From Culicoidibacter larvae (GTDB lineage Bacteria; Bacillota_I; Bacilli_A; Culicoidibacterales; Culicoidibacteraceae): a stretch of 64,000 nucleotides of DNA. A model generated the notes under the pieces. The model was not told the origin of the DNA and did not search any database. It saw only the letters and a program-made list of their open reading frames with translations. Below, piece by piece: positions 25,427 to 35,603 of the stretch. The position numbers and the translations under genes are program-made. Where the stretch lies: the NCBI RefSeq assembly GCF_005771635.1, contig NZ_VBWP01000005.1, forward strand, positions 124,001 through 188,000, read 5' to 3'. Each line of letters opens with the position of its first letter. The first letter of the stretch is position 1.

Positions 25427-26099
25427 CCCATTTATACCCAAATCCTCGAACTGAAATTAATGAGCTAATTTGCAGCTTGCGACGTAAAGTATTAATATGT
25501 ACATCAATCACGCGCTCATCTGTACTCTCATGATTTCTATCCCAAAGCCTTTCCAGAATTTCCTCGCGGCTAAATGCCACCCCTTTATTTGCTAAAAAAA
25601 GCGCCAGTAAATCAAACTCTTTTCGGCGCAATTCAATTTCTACGCCACCAACAAGTACTTTACGTTCTTTTAAAAACACCTGTATTTGCTCTATTTCCGA
25701 AGTTAACATTCGCTCATCATTTTGAATAGCAAGCGGCTGTTCTAATACCCGCTCAATATATTTCAATAAAACATCCCTGTTAATATCTTTTGTCAAATAA
25801 TAATCAACATACTGATTTAAAGCTTCCAACTCACTGTCCGGTGTTGGTTCAGCGGTTAGCAATATGGTTTTCAGTGTTGCATCCATATTCTTTATTATAC
25901 TTAAAAAGCGGATACCATCATCATTCCCCATGACCCGATCCGAAATAATTAAATCATAACTCTCACTATTTTTACTAAATTGCTCTATTGCCGAAATTGA
26001 ATCAAACGCGATATCAACATCATATCCGGCCTCCGACAATATTTCTTGCATCTGTATTGCATACGATTGGTTATCATCAACAAATAAGATATGCTTCAT
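25419..26099 (-). CDS. OmpR-family response regulator
   Basis: A 226-residue DNA-binding regulator. The receiver has the acidic pair in ILFVDDNQ and the phospho-Asp in YDLIISDRV; the winged helix contains RRKEFDLLALFLANKGVAFS and DERVIDVHINTLRRKL. GGAG precedes ATG at 26099. First gene of a three-gene operon with the kinase and an Ig-like membrane protein. The neighbouring LRR surface protein could be a target, but no binding repeats were established. Confidence 0.93.
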   Translation of the reverse strand: MKHILFVDDNQSYAIQMQEILSEAGYDVDIAFDSISAIEQFSKNSESYDLIISDRVMGNDDGIRFLSIIKNMDATLKTILLTAEPTPDSELEALNQYVDYYLTKDINRDVLLKYIERVLEQPLAIQNDERMLTSEIEQIQVFLKERKVLVGGVEIELRRKEFDLLALFLANKGVAFSREEILERLWDRNHESTDERVIDVHINTLRRKLQISSLISVRGFGYKWDE

Positions 26100-26230
26100 A
26101 ATAAAACTCCATTCTTAAATTATTTTGCATAACGTATTTCCCCCACAGTTTAACAATGATTTAATTATAGCATAAAACTTTCAAAATTAAAGCGTCTTGT
26201 TCTACAATAAAAGAATTTGTTGCCAAATAA

Positions 26231-26254
26231 AAAAACTCCCAATTGGGAGTTTTT
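26231..26254 (-). terminator. terminator of the zinc-ribbon gene
   Basis: A perfect 10-bp stem (26231-26240 and 26245-26254, loop AATT) with a T tract on the minus strand. Confidence 0.88.
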
Positions 26255-26256
26255 CA

Positions 26257-26409
26257 TTAGTCGCGTTGACGTTGTTTCTTAGCACGACGGCAAGATGGAC
26301 AACGAACTGGATCGTTTTCAAATCCTTTTTCACGGAAGAATTCTTGTTCACCTTCAGTAAAGATAAATGTTTCACCGCAATCTTTGCATACGATTTCTCT
26401 ATCAGCCAT
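26257..26409 (-). CDS. 50-residue zinc-ribbon protein
   Basis: A short gene with a strong GGAGG site before ATG at 26409. The 50-residue product has two Cys pairs, VCKDCGETF and VRCPSCRRAKK, with FTEGEQEFFREKGFENDP between them. This is the layout of the probable zinc-ribbon domain proteins (zf-trcl type) widespread in Bacillota. One zinc ion is expected. The basic C-terminus (RRAKKQRQRD) suggests nucleic-acid contact; the function is unknown. Confidence 0.9.
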   Translation of the reverse strand: MADREIVCKDCGETFIFTEGEQEFFREKGFENDPVRCPSCRRAKKQRQRD

Positions 26410-26605
26410 TTTACAGACCTCCTTTCAATTGTTACCAATCAAAAATAATTTCCAAAAACCTGATCAATAACATTGAAAGGACATTTACATTTATTTTTTG
26501 ATTTGAACCGGATATGAACTCATTATACCATAAGAAAATATGAAGTACAAACAAAAATGCATAATATACATGAAATAGTATTATTTTTCCTTTGCGAGAA
26601 AAAAA

Positions 26606-26636
26606 GAGTGCCCGGGACACGAGGTCCCGGTCACTC
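26606..26636 (-). terminator. ddl terminator
   Basis: A 13-bp stem with one mismatch (26606-26618 and 26624-26636, loop of five), followed by seven T residues on the minus strand. Confidence 0.88.
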
Positions 26637-26651
26637 TCCACTTACAAACAA

Positions 26652-27917
26652 TTACTGCTTAACACCACTTTTGGCACCTTGCGCCGGTAATTTTGCATTT
26701 GCCAAAACATTTGAATCATAAGAAAACACCTTACGTTCGCGTCGTTGTTTAGCCTTAATCGCAAATTGAATCAAACGATCTGTTAACTCGGTAAAATCAA
26801 CGCCGCTCTCCTGCCACAAATAAAATGACAATGAACCAGGAATAGTGTTAATCTCATTTAAATAGACATTACCCTCTTCCTTATCAATCAAGAAATCAAT
26901 CCGTGATACTCCCGACATATTTAAAGTATAGAACGCTTGTCGTGCCAAACGCTGAATCTCCTTCGTCGCCTCTTCGCTGATCCGCGCCGGAATAACCCGG
27001 TTTGTCGCTGCCATACCGGCACCTTTGCTGCCACCACCAGCGGTTTTCGCACCGTCCGTTTTCAACAGCGCTAACTTACCACCGTCTGCCTTGCTGCCAC
27101 CTTTGCCTTTACCGCCTTGATATTTATCACGATAACTCAAAATTTCATCACTGCCGGTCACTTCCTCAATCGGCGAAGCAACTGCATGAGTGAAATCGCC
27201 CAGCACTGAGCAATTCACTTCCAATAAATTATTAACAACTTGCTCAACGATAATCTTATCATCAAACTGAGCTGACTCATTAATCGCTTCAATTAAACTA
27301 TCAGTGTCTTTAGCAATACTGATTCCTACACTTGAACCAAGATTAGCCGGCTTAACAATAACCGGGAAATGCAAGGTTGCTTCAATACGATGAACAAAGC
27401 GCTCAGGCTGTTGTTCCCACTGATTACTATACAACCAAACAAAAGGCACCACCGGCAATCCATTTGCTTGCCAAATATTTTTCATAAACACTTTATCTTG
27501 GCCAACTGCCGCCGCACCAACAGTCGGTCCGGCATAAGGAATACGCAACGAATCAAGATATCCCTGTAAAGTTCCATCCTCAACATTAGTTCCATGCACT
27601 ACCGGAAAAGCAACATCGATCTCAGCAATCGGCTTATTTTTCAACATTTTAAACGGAAAAGCATATACATAATGATGCCCATGCTCAGTTTGCAATAATA
27701 CTTGCTGAGCATTAGCGATAGCTGCATCTAAATCTTTAAACGTCTCAATATTAGTCAGCGCTTTACCGGTATACCACCGATTTTGTTTTGAAATATATAA
27801 AGGCACTACTTCATATTTATTTTCGTCCATAGCAGCAATTGCTTGCATTGCACTAATGATTGAAATCTCATGTTCAACGCTCTCACCGCCAAATATTACA
27901 CCTACACGTACTCTCAT
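26652..27917 (-). CDS. ddl: D-alanine--D-alanine ligase with an inserted low-complexity loop
   Basis: A 421-residue ATP-grasp ligase making D-Ala-D-Ala for peptidoglycan. N-terminal FGGESVEHEISIISA, the central FPVVHGTNVEDGTLQGYL, ATP site VIVKPANLGSSVGIS and C-terminal SRIDFLID...YLNEINTIPGSLSFYLW are canonical. Usual length is 350-370. The extra length is mainly a Gly/Lys/Ala-rich insert at about residues 268-300, in the omega-loop between SYRDKYQGG and AGMAATNRVIPARI, plus a basic tail. The omega-loop normally closes the active site, so the insert is notable. ATG at 27917 has GGTGGTGAG upstream. Confidence 0.95.
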   Translation of the reverse strand: MRVRVGVIFGGESVEHEISIISAMQAIAAMDENKYEVVPLYISKQNRWYTGKALTNIETFKDLDAAIANAQQVLLQTEHGHHYVYAFPFKMLKNKPIAEIDVAFPVVHGTNVEDGTLQGYLDSLRIPYAGPTVGAAAVGQDKVFMKNIWQANGLPVVPFVWLYSNQWEQQPERFVHRIEATLHFPVIVKPANLGSSVGISIAKDTDSLIEAINESAQFDDKIIVEQVVNNLLEVNCSVLGDFTHAVASPIEEVTGSDEILSYRDKYQGGKGKGGSKADGGKLALLKTDGAKTAGGGSKGAGMAATNRVIPARISEEATKEIQRLARQAFYTLNMSGVSRIDFLIDKEEGNVYLNEINTIPGSLSFYLWQESGVDFTELTDRLIQFAIKAKQRRERKVFSYDSNVLANAKLPAQGAKSGVKQ

Positions 27918-27999
27918 AAACTCACCACCGATAAAAAAACCGATGTCCTCCTTCCGTTGCTACGTAATTCATCATATAATTATATCTTATTTTACCACG

Positions 28000-28608
28000 C
28001 TAATCAATATAAGTATCACGCTCGTTAACCAAAACCCCAAGCGCAATAGTAATCTCTTCCAGCGTCATTTTTCGTGAAAGCTGAGGAAGTTTATCTAAAT
28101 CAAACCACTCGACGGCAAGCGTCTCGTGATTTGGCACCGGTTCACCACCAATAACCCTAGCGGCAAAAACATATTGATGGGTCGAAAAAAACGATGGCCG
28201 ATCCAAATATAACCGATGATCAAACACTGCCAAAAACTGCTTAATCTCAACCGCGTATCCTGATTCCTCAAACACTTCTTTCACCGCTGCCTGCCGCGGC
28301 GTGGTGTCAACATCACACCAGCCGCCCGGCGGCGACCATAAGCCGCTGTCTTTTTCCTGAACTAGCAATAATTGATTGGTATCATTAATCACTAGTGTCC
28401 GTACCGACGTTTGTGCGGTTGGATACTTATAATCAGCATATATATTCGGACGCACCTGCTCGACGCCAGTATACGCTTCAAGAATCTCATGGCTGAGCTT
28501 CTCGAGCTCTTCATAATTCTCGCGCGCATACTCATCAGTTGTAAAACTTTGTCCAATTTGGGCAATCGCTTGCACTTTTTTAATAAACTCAAAATATTTA
28601 TCTGTCAT
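28000..28608 (-). CDS. Nudix hydrolase with N-terminal helical domain
   Basis: A 202-residue protein. An N-terminal helical region (about 1-60, NUDIX-N-like) precedes a Nudix fold. The Nudix box reads GWCDVDTTPRQAAVKEVFEE and then SG: the EE pair that binds metal is present, but the first conserved Glu is Thr and the Arg is Lys. It therefore probably hydrolyses a nucleoside-diphosphate derivative such as ADP-ribose, with a slightly altered site. GGAGG precedes ATG at 28608. It lies 17 bases after the membrane GDPD gene and before ddl on the same strand. Confidence 0.85.
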   Translation of the reverse strand: MTDKYFEFIKKVQAIAQIGQSFTTDEYARENYEELEKLSHEILEAYTGVEQVRPNIYADYKYPTAQTSVRTLVINDTNQLLLVQEKDSGLWSPPGGWCDVDTTPRQAAVKEVFEESGYAVEIKQFLAVFDHRLYLDRPSFFSTHQYVFAARVIGGEPVPNHETLAVEWFDLDKLPQLSRKMTLEEITIALGVLVNERDTYID

Positions 28609-28625
28609 TATATAAAGCCTCCAAG

Positions 28626-30380
28626 CTATTCGCTTACATTCTCATCAACTATCATCAATGCTTCTTCAGGATAATCGGTAATAATATTATCTACATTACG
28701 ATCACGATACTTAATCATACTATCGGTATCATTGACGGTCCAAACATACACCTCACGCCCATTTAAATGTGCCTGCCGAATAAAGTTTTCAGTCGCAAAT
28801 GTTGTCTCAACACAATAAAAATCAACATCCAATGCCATCGGATCGCCAAAGACACCAAACATGATATAACCAATTTTTAGATTCGGATTTAAAACCCGCA
28901 CTTTTTGAAGTGCTGAATAATCAAGCGAGGTAATTACTACCTCGTTTTGCATATTCAAATTCTCAACTATACTAACCGTCTGACTAATCAAAGTTTGATC
29001 ATGTCCATTAGTCTTAATTTCGATATTAACCTTAATTTTTCCCTTAGCAGTTCGTAAAAACTGTTCCAGCGTTGGCATCTTGTCTTGCGCATCTCCACTT
29101 AAAAGTGAATGCTCCTGAATTTGCGCATATGTCAGTTCCCACACATTAGCATCAACCCCGAGTTCACGCTCAAGATTAGTATCATGAGTTATAACTACTA
29201 CATTATCGGCAGTTACCTGTACATCAATTTCGGTGTAGTCAGCTCCTACTTCAATTGCATACTTAAGCCCGCTGATTGAATTCTCCGGCGCATAAAGACC
29301 ACCGCCGCGATGCGCCGTGACAGCAATATCATAGGGGATTGGTACCGTTAGATTACGAAACCCTGTCCACAAAATAGCTCCGGCCGCAACAATTAAAATA
29401 ATAATTCGAATAAACTTTCGTTGTATTAACGGTACCCGCACCTCCGGCAGCACTTTTTCCTCAATCGGAACAAAGCGCTCATACCGATTACGCCAACGAT
29501 AAAACAATACCGTCGAATATGAAATTGCCAGTGGCAACCCTAAAATAAGCGGTACTATCGTGACCACAATTCCTAAGATCGTCAAGAATAACATGAAAAA
29601 GATATCCCAAAGCATACTGCTATTTTCAATAGCAACAATGACTCCGTAAAGCAAATCCGGAATCAGCAGCAGTAACCAACCAGCAATTGCAGCAACAATC
29701 TGAATCACAAAAACAGCAAATAACAAGCGAATCTTATGGCCTTTGGTCAACTCATTGCTATGCTTTAGCCCGGTCGCCAAATCTTCGTTTTCCAAAACAA
29801 CGAAATGAATCGCGAAAAACCAACGAGTCGTTAAATACACACATAAAGCAAAAACAATTACCAGTAACACCGTCAGCCATGGCGATGCTAAAATAAAACT
29901 CAAAATATACTCAGGAATATTAATTGCCGGAATCAACGCGCTGCTAAAACCAATCTGCAAAAACGGCAGAATTACCAAAATATATAACAGCGCTTTAATT
30001 CCACTTGGACGAAAAATCTTTTTAATATGCTGCAATGACTCAAGAAAAGCACCGGTTCCCATCAAGGGTAAATACCAATAACTATTTCGCGACAATACCA
30101 ACAGCCCGCCGAACTCTGCCAAAGTAACAAAGCTCACCAAAACAATAAACACAACCGCAGTTAAAACTCCAATCGGTCCGACAAAAAAACTAACCAGCGT
30201 ATTATTGGCAATCACCTGGTACCCGGCTAAATACAAAAAACCGCGAATCAATAAACGAAACAACGGAAAAATTAAAGCTGGTAAAACAACTCTAAAAAAC
30301 AACTCATACATAGTTGCCGCTCGCAGCATATCACGATAATTTTCCCAAACCTCCGCTAAAAAAGACTTCCCAGATTTCAC
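28626..30380 (-). CDS. membrane glycerophosphodiester phosphodiesterase
   Basis: A 584-residue protein with two parts: an N-terminal membrane domain of about eight helices (1-330) and a C-terminal extracytoplasmic GDPD domain (about 345-580). The catalytic start is TAHRGGGLYAPENS, then YTEIDVQVTADNVVVITHD with metal-binding Glu/Asp and the catalytic His, and VNIEIKTNG. It hydrolyses glycerophosphodiesters, perhaps lipid headgroups or lipoteichoic acid units, at the membrane surface. Start is GTG at 30380 with AAAGGAG 8 bases upstream. Confidence 0.92.
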   Translation of the reverse strand: MKSGKSFLAEVWENYRDMLRAATMYELFFRVVLPALIFPLFRLLIRGFLYLAGYQVIANNTLVSFFVGPIGVLTAVVFIVLVSFVTLAEFGGLLVLSRNSYWYLPLMGTGAFLESLQHIKKIFRPSGIKALLYILVILPFLQIGFSSALIPAINIPEYILSFILASPWLTVLLVIVFALCVYLTTRWFFAIHFVVLENEDLATGLKHSNELTKGHKIRLLFAVFVIQIVAAIAGWLLLLIPDLLYGVIVAIENSSMLWDIFFMLFLTILGIVVTIVPLILGLPLAISYSTVLFYRWRNRYERFVPIEEKVLPEVRVPLIQRKFIRIIILIVAAGAILWTGFRNLTVPIPYDIAVTAHRGGGLYAPENSISGLKYAIEVGADYTEIDVQVTADNVVVITHDTNLERELGVDANVWELTYAQIQEHSLLSGDAQDKMPTLEQFLRTAKGKIKVNIEIKTNGHDQTLISQTVSIVENLNMQNEVVITSLDYSALQKVRVLNPNLKIGYIMFGVFGDPMALDVDFYCVETTFATENFIRQAHLNGREVYVWTVNDTDSMIKYRDRNVDNIITDYPEEALMIVDENVSE

Positions 30381-30442
30381 AACGATTGCTCCTTTAAATA
30401 CTATTCCTCTATTTTATCACTATTTTGATTGAAAGAAAATAA

Positions 30443-30475
30443 GAAACCCGGTCAACCCAAGGTCGACCGGGTTTC
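30443..30475 (-). terminator. prmA terminator
   Basis: A 14-bp stem with one mismatch (30443-30456 and 30462-30475), followed by a T-rich stretch on the minus strand. Confidence 0.82.
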
Positions 30476-30481
30476 CTGCTT

Positions 30482-31369
30482 TTACCCAATCTGCAACGCA
30501 AGCCATTCACCATCAATAACCAACTTGTCAATTACAAGTCCCAAGCCCTGAACGAGCCTTTCAATTTGCTCCTGCTCCTGCATCATTATCCCGGAAATAA
30601 CAATAACTGGTGCCAGACCAATCATCTGCGGCAATAACTCAGTTAAAATTGGCAATGTAATATTAGCAATAATCACATCAAACCGCTCTTCCTGCGGCAC
30701 AGCGCTCGCATGTATAACTTGAACAACATCAGCTAAATCATTAGCAACAACATTTTCTCGTGCCTCCAGAACCGCTTGTCTATCAATTTCAGTAGCAAGC
30801 ACAAACTTTGCTTGATTACGCGCTGCAAACATCGCCAAAATACCGCTGCCGGTACCAACATCCAAAACCCGTTTACCAACCAAATCAAGCTCCGCCAACA
30901 AACTAGCCGCAAGCTGCGTAGTGGCATGATCACCAGTACCAAACGCCATCTTCGGCTCAAGTACAATCCGCACCTGCTCAACACTCGCTGTCGCTCGCCA
31001 CGGTGGCACAATCGTGATATTCCCTAACGGAATATCAACAACCGAATCGCGCCACTGCTGCTCAAAATCCGGCATCTCATATAATTCAACCTGCAAACTC
31101 TGCGCCACCCGCTCAGCACCAAATAAATCCACAAAGTATTGCTCAACCTCAGTCTCAGCAATACTTACTGGCAAATAAAAACGAACAAAGCTCGTATCAC
31201 TCTGATTGGCTGAAAAAATTTCGCCATATTGTTCTCGGGCAATCCGCTCAGCACTAATCGGTGCCACTACCTCAATCCCGACGGCAAAAAAATCACCAAA
31301 CTGTGCCCCCAAAGCATCGGCATCCTCCCCCTCAACTACAAACCAGCTCACCTGGCGAAACTGCTCCAT
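30482..31369 (-). CDS. prmA: ribosomal protein L11 methyltransferase
   Basis: A 295-residue SAM methyltransferase. The N-terminal domain recognises L11; the catalytic domain has PKMAFGTGDHATTQL, motif I VLDVGTGSGILAMFAA and the NPPF-like motif replaced by ANITLPIL, as is normal for PrmA. It trimethylates L11. ATG at 31369 is used since GGAGG stands 8 bases upstream; an in-frame TTG at 31384 lies in that site. Unlike in many Bacillota, dnaK/dnaJ are not adjacent. Confidence 0.94.
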   Translation of the reverse strand: MEQFRQVSWFVVEGEDADALGAQFGDFFAVGIEVVAPISAERIAREQYGEIFSANQSDTSFVRFYLPVSIAETEVEQYFVDLFGAERVAQSLQVELYEMPDFEQQWRDSVVDIPLGNITIVPPWRATASVEQVRIVLEPKMAFGTGDHATTQLAASLLAELDLVGKRVLDVGTGSGILAMFAARNQAKFVLATEIDRQAVLEARENVVANDLADVVQVIHASAVPQEERFDVIIANITLPILTELLPQMIGLAPVIVISGIMMQEQEQIERLVQGLGLVIDKLVIDGEWLALQIG

Positions 31370-31412
31370 ATACTCAACCTCCAATTACTCTTCACTTTAT
31401 TATAACAAAAAA

Positions 31413-31438
31413 GTGAGGTCCATAGTAATGAACCTCAC
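31413..31438 (-). terminator. terminator of the metal ATPase gene
   Basis: An 11-bp stem with one mismatch (31413-31423 and 31428-31438) followed by T residues on the minus strand. Confidence 0.8.
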
Positions 31439-31448
31439 CAACCGATCA

Positions 31449-33350
31449 TCACTTCCGTGGCGGAATCAATAATCGCAACCCATTTAAAATAACCAGAATC
31501 GTACTGCCCTCATGAGCAACAACACCAAACGGTAAATCAATAAGCATAAATAAATTAGAAAGTACCAACAAAATAATTATTGTTGTTGAAAAAATAATAT
31601 TCTGCTTAATAATCCGATTCATTTTTGCTGAAGTATCAATTGTAAACAAAATCCGCCGCAAGTCATTTTTCATCAATACCATATCAGCTGTTTCTAAAGC
31701 GACATCACTGCCCTCACCCATGGCAACGCCAATCGTTGCCGTTGCCAATGCCGGAGCATCATTAATACCATCACCAACCATCGCAACTCCATGATATTTT
31801 TCCTTCAATGCTTTAATATGTTCAACTTTATCCTCAGGCAAACAGCCGGCAATATACTCCTCAATCCCGGCTTGCTCGGCAATAGACGCCGCCGTATGAG
31901 GATTATCGCCAGTCAGCATAACCGGCACAAGTTTTCGACGCCGCAACTCCGCAATTGCCTCTTTCGTACTTTGCCGCACCTCATCCTGCAACGCTAAAAA
32001 CCCACATATATGACCAGCTTCACCAATATAGACGATTGTTTTTCCTTGACTCTGCAAAGTAAATCCTTTTGCGACAATATCCTCATCACCATCAGTAATA
32101 AACTTTGCCTTCCCAGCTTGATATAACTTGCCTTCAAACTCGGCAGAAACACCAAAACCCGTTACCTCCTGGTAATTCGTCAACGGTAACAACTCAACTA
32201 AATCATCTGCTGCCCGACGTAAAATCGCCTGTGCTAACGGGTGATTAGACAAGGCTTCAATTGAAGCCGCCAATTGTAAAATCCGCCCTTCATCATATCC
32301 ATCAGCAACAACAATATCCGTGACATCCAAAATCCCTTGGGTCAAAGTTCCGGTCTTATCAAAAGCAATAGCCTGTAAATCAGCAACCTGTTCCAATGCC
32401 ACACCACTTTTGAACAATACACCGCGCTTAGCACAATAAGAAACCGCTGAAAGAATCGCCGGCATCACCGATGCCACCAAGGCGCACGGTGATGCTACAA
32501 CAAGCAGCACCATTGCTCGATAAAATGCAGTATTGATATCCCAAGCAAAAACAAATGGTCCGCCAACAAACAGCAGCACCGCTAAAATCAGTACCACCCA
32601 AACATAAATACCTTCAAACTTCTCAATAAACAACTGCGACTTCGGCTTCTCGCTCTCAGCCTCTTGCACCATAGCAATAATCTTCTGCAAAGTCGTCTCC
32701 GTCGCCACCTTAGTCATCTCAATCGTCAACGCCCCGCTCATGTTAATCGCTCCGGCATAAACATCCAGTCCCGGCTCTGCCTGAATCGGCAGCGACTCCC
32801 CGGTAATAACAGCGTTATTAATCGTACTAATACCATCAATAACCATTCCATCAACCGGAATTCGCTCACCGGCACGACAAATAATAACATCACCAACATT
32901 CAGCTCAGCAATTAATGTTGTACGATAGCTGCCATCTGGTAACACAACATCTGCACTTTCCGGCTGCAACTCCATCAACTTAGTGATCTCAGCCCGACTC
33001 TTCTCATTGGCATAAGTCTCTAAAGCACCGCTCAAAGAAAAAATAAAAATTAATAATGCTCCCTCAGCCCAATGACCAATAATCATTGCACCGATTGCTG
33101 CAAAAATCATTAAAAACTCAACATTCAGTTTATGGGTTTCAAGCGTCGCCTGAACACCTTTTTTAGCAGGTGAAAAACCACCAATAACAAATGCCAGTAC
33201 AAAAGCCACTTGTGGCAAAACGTTAATCTGCAAAAACTCCAGAAAAAACCCTAAAGCCATCAACAACCCAGCCACTACCACTGCCAGAATTTCCGGATTA
33301 CTTATCAAAAAGCGATTCAATTGCTTCATTCTAAATCGTAATAATTCCAT
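31449..33350 (-). CDS. P1B-4-type heavy-metal exporting ATPase (PfeT/ZosA/CzcP-like)
   Basis: A 633-residue P-type ATPase without an N-terminal metal-binding domain. The membrane metal site is SPC (VVASPCALVAS) rather than CPC, and the last membrane region has VAHEGSTILVILNGLRLL; SPC with HEGxT is the mark of the P1B-4 subgroup that exports Fe2+, Co2+ or Zn2+. Other motifs are the actuator ITGESLP, DKTGTLTQG, the HP motif SNHPLAQ and MVGDGINDAPALATA. About six membrane helices. AAAGGAG precedes ATG at 33350. A Fur/PerR-type palindrome covers its -10, as for pfeT of B. subtilis, which points to iron efflux. Confidence 0.9.
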   Translation of the reverse strand: MELLRFRMKQLNRFLISNPEILAVVVAGLLMALGFFLEFLQINVLPQVAFVLAFVIGGFSPAKKGVQATLETHKLNVEFLMIFAAIGAMIIGHWAEGALLIFIFSLSGALETYANEKSRAEITKLMELQPESADVVLPDGSYRTTLIAELNVGDVIICRAGERIPVDGMVIDGISTINNAVITGESLPIQAEPGLDVYAGAINMSGALTIEMTKVATETTLQKIIAMVQEAESEKPKSQLFIEKFEGIYVWVVLILAVLLFVGGPFVFAWDINTAFYRAMVLLVVASPCALVASVMPAILSAVSYCAKRGVLFKSGVALEQVADLQAIAFDKTGTLTQGILDVTDIVVADGYDEGRILQLAASIEALSNHPLAQAILRRAADDLVELLPLTNYQEVTGFGVSAEFEGKLYQAGKAKFITDGDEDIVAKGFTLQSQGKTIVYIGEAGHICGFLALQDEVRQSTKEAIAELRRRKLVPVMLTGDNPHTAASIAEQAGIEEYIAGCLPEDKVEHIKALKEKYHGVAMVGDGINDAPALATATIGVAMGEGSDVALETADMVLMKNDLRRILFTIDTSAKMNRIIKQNIIFSTTIIILLVLSNLFMLIDLPFGVVAHEGSTILVILNGLRLLIPPRK

Positions 33351-33379
33351 TTTATTGTACTCCTTTCAACATTGTATTG

Positions 33380-33419
33380 ATTACAATTAAATTATAACCT
33401 ATTCACAAATAGAAGTAAA
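33380..33419 (-). promoter_or_regulatory. promoter with Fur/PerR-like box for the metal ATPase
   Basis: Minus strand -35 TTTACT (33414-33419), 17-base spacer, -10 TATAAT (33391-33396). The -10 lies inside an inverted repeat at 33380-33398 (9-1-9; 7 of 9 arm positions pair), close to the 7-1-7 PerR/Fur pattern. Confidence 0.55.
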
Positions 33420-33476
33420 CAAAATCAACGAAACAGCAATCATTCCGATTTGAAGTCTATCTTTGGGAGAAAATAA

Positions 33477-33507
33477 AAAAACCGCGAGTGCAACACTCGC
33501 GGTTTTT
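33477..33507 (-). terminator. groESL terminator
   Basis: A perfect 14-bp stem (33477-33490 and 33494-33507, loop CAA) a few bases past the groEL stop; the A-rich arm gives a terminal T run on the minus strand. Confidence 0.9.
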
Positions 33508-33514
33508 CACCTTT

Positions 33515-35149
<1,635 letters not shown>

Positions 35150-35153
35150 TTAT

Positions 35154-35438
35154 TTATTTTACGATTGCGAGAATGTCTTTCTCACTTAAAATCAAATATT
35201 CTTTGCCTTCATACTTTGCTTCAGTACCTGCAAACTTACTGAATAAGATTGTTTGACCAACCTCAACAGCTAGAGGAACAACCGTTCCATTTTCTAGTAC
35301 GCGCCCAGTACCTACGGCAACAACAACTCCTGCATTAGACTTCTCTCCGGCAGACTCCGTTAAGACAATTCCGCTAGCTGTTGTCGTTTCAACTTCTTTT
35401 ACTTCAATAACAACTTTGTCATATAATGGTTGAATCAT
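35154..35438 (-). CDS. groS: co-chaperonin GroES
   Basis: A 94-residue lid of the GroEL chamber. It begins [13 protein letters not shown], has the mobile loop region [13 protein letters not shown] and the conserved [24 protein letters not shown] precedes ATG at 35438. First gene of the groESL operon. Confidence 0.97.
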   Translation of the reverse strand: MIQPLYDKVVIEVKEVETTTASGIVLTESAGEKSNAGVVVAVGTGRVLENGTVVPLAVEVGQTILFSKFAGTEAKYEGKEYLILSEKDILAIVK

Positions 35439-35460
35439 TTGTAAAACCTCCGTTTGGTAT

Positions 35461-35487
35461 TTAGCACTCTGTTTATTTCAGTGCCAA
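35461..35487 (-). promoter_or_regulatory. CIRCE operator (HrcA binding site)
   Basis: TTAGCACTC (35461-35469), a 9-base spacer, then CAGTGCCAA (35479-35487). One arm is perfect; the other differs from GAGTGCTAA at two positions. Location between promoter and groES is as expected. Confidence 0.88.
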
Positions 35488-35492
35488 TTATT

Positions 35493-35521
35493 ATATTATC
35501 ACTTTTGTATTTTTAAATCAA
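35493..35521 (-). promoter_or_regulatory. groESL promoter
   Basis: Minus strand -35 TTGATT (35516-35521), 17-base spacer, -10 TAATAT (35493-35498), just upstream of the CIRCE. Confidence 0.55.
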
Positions 35522-35560
35522 GTAAGATATCATCTTTTTTCTTTATTTTTGCGAAAGCAA

Positions 35561-35592
35561 AAGGCGGCCTGCAGAGTACTGCAGGCCGCCTT
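35561..35592 (-). terminator. rex terminator
   Basis: A perfect 14-bp GC-rich stem (35561-35574 and 35579-35592, loop AGTA) 11 bases past the rex stop, followed by a short T run on the minus strand. Confidence 0.82.
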
Positions 35593-35603
35593 CAATTTTT
35601 TAC

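Noticed and set aside
24044-26099. Two-component system as the missing BceRS partner of the BceAB-type transporter
   Set aside because: The kinase has a 105-residue extracellular domain, unlike the almost loop-less BceS sensors, and the genes are 23 kb away.
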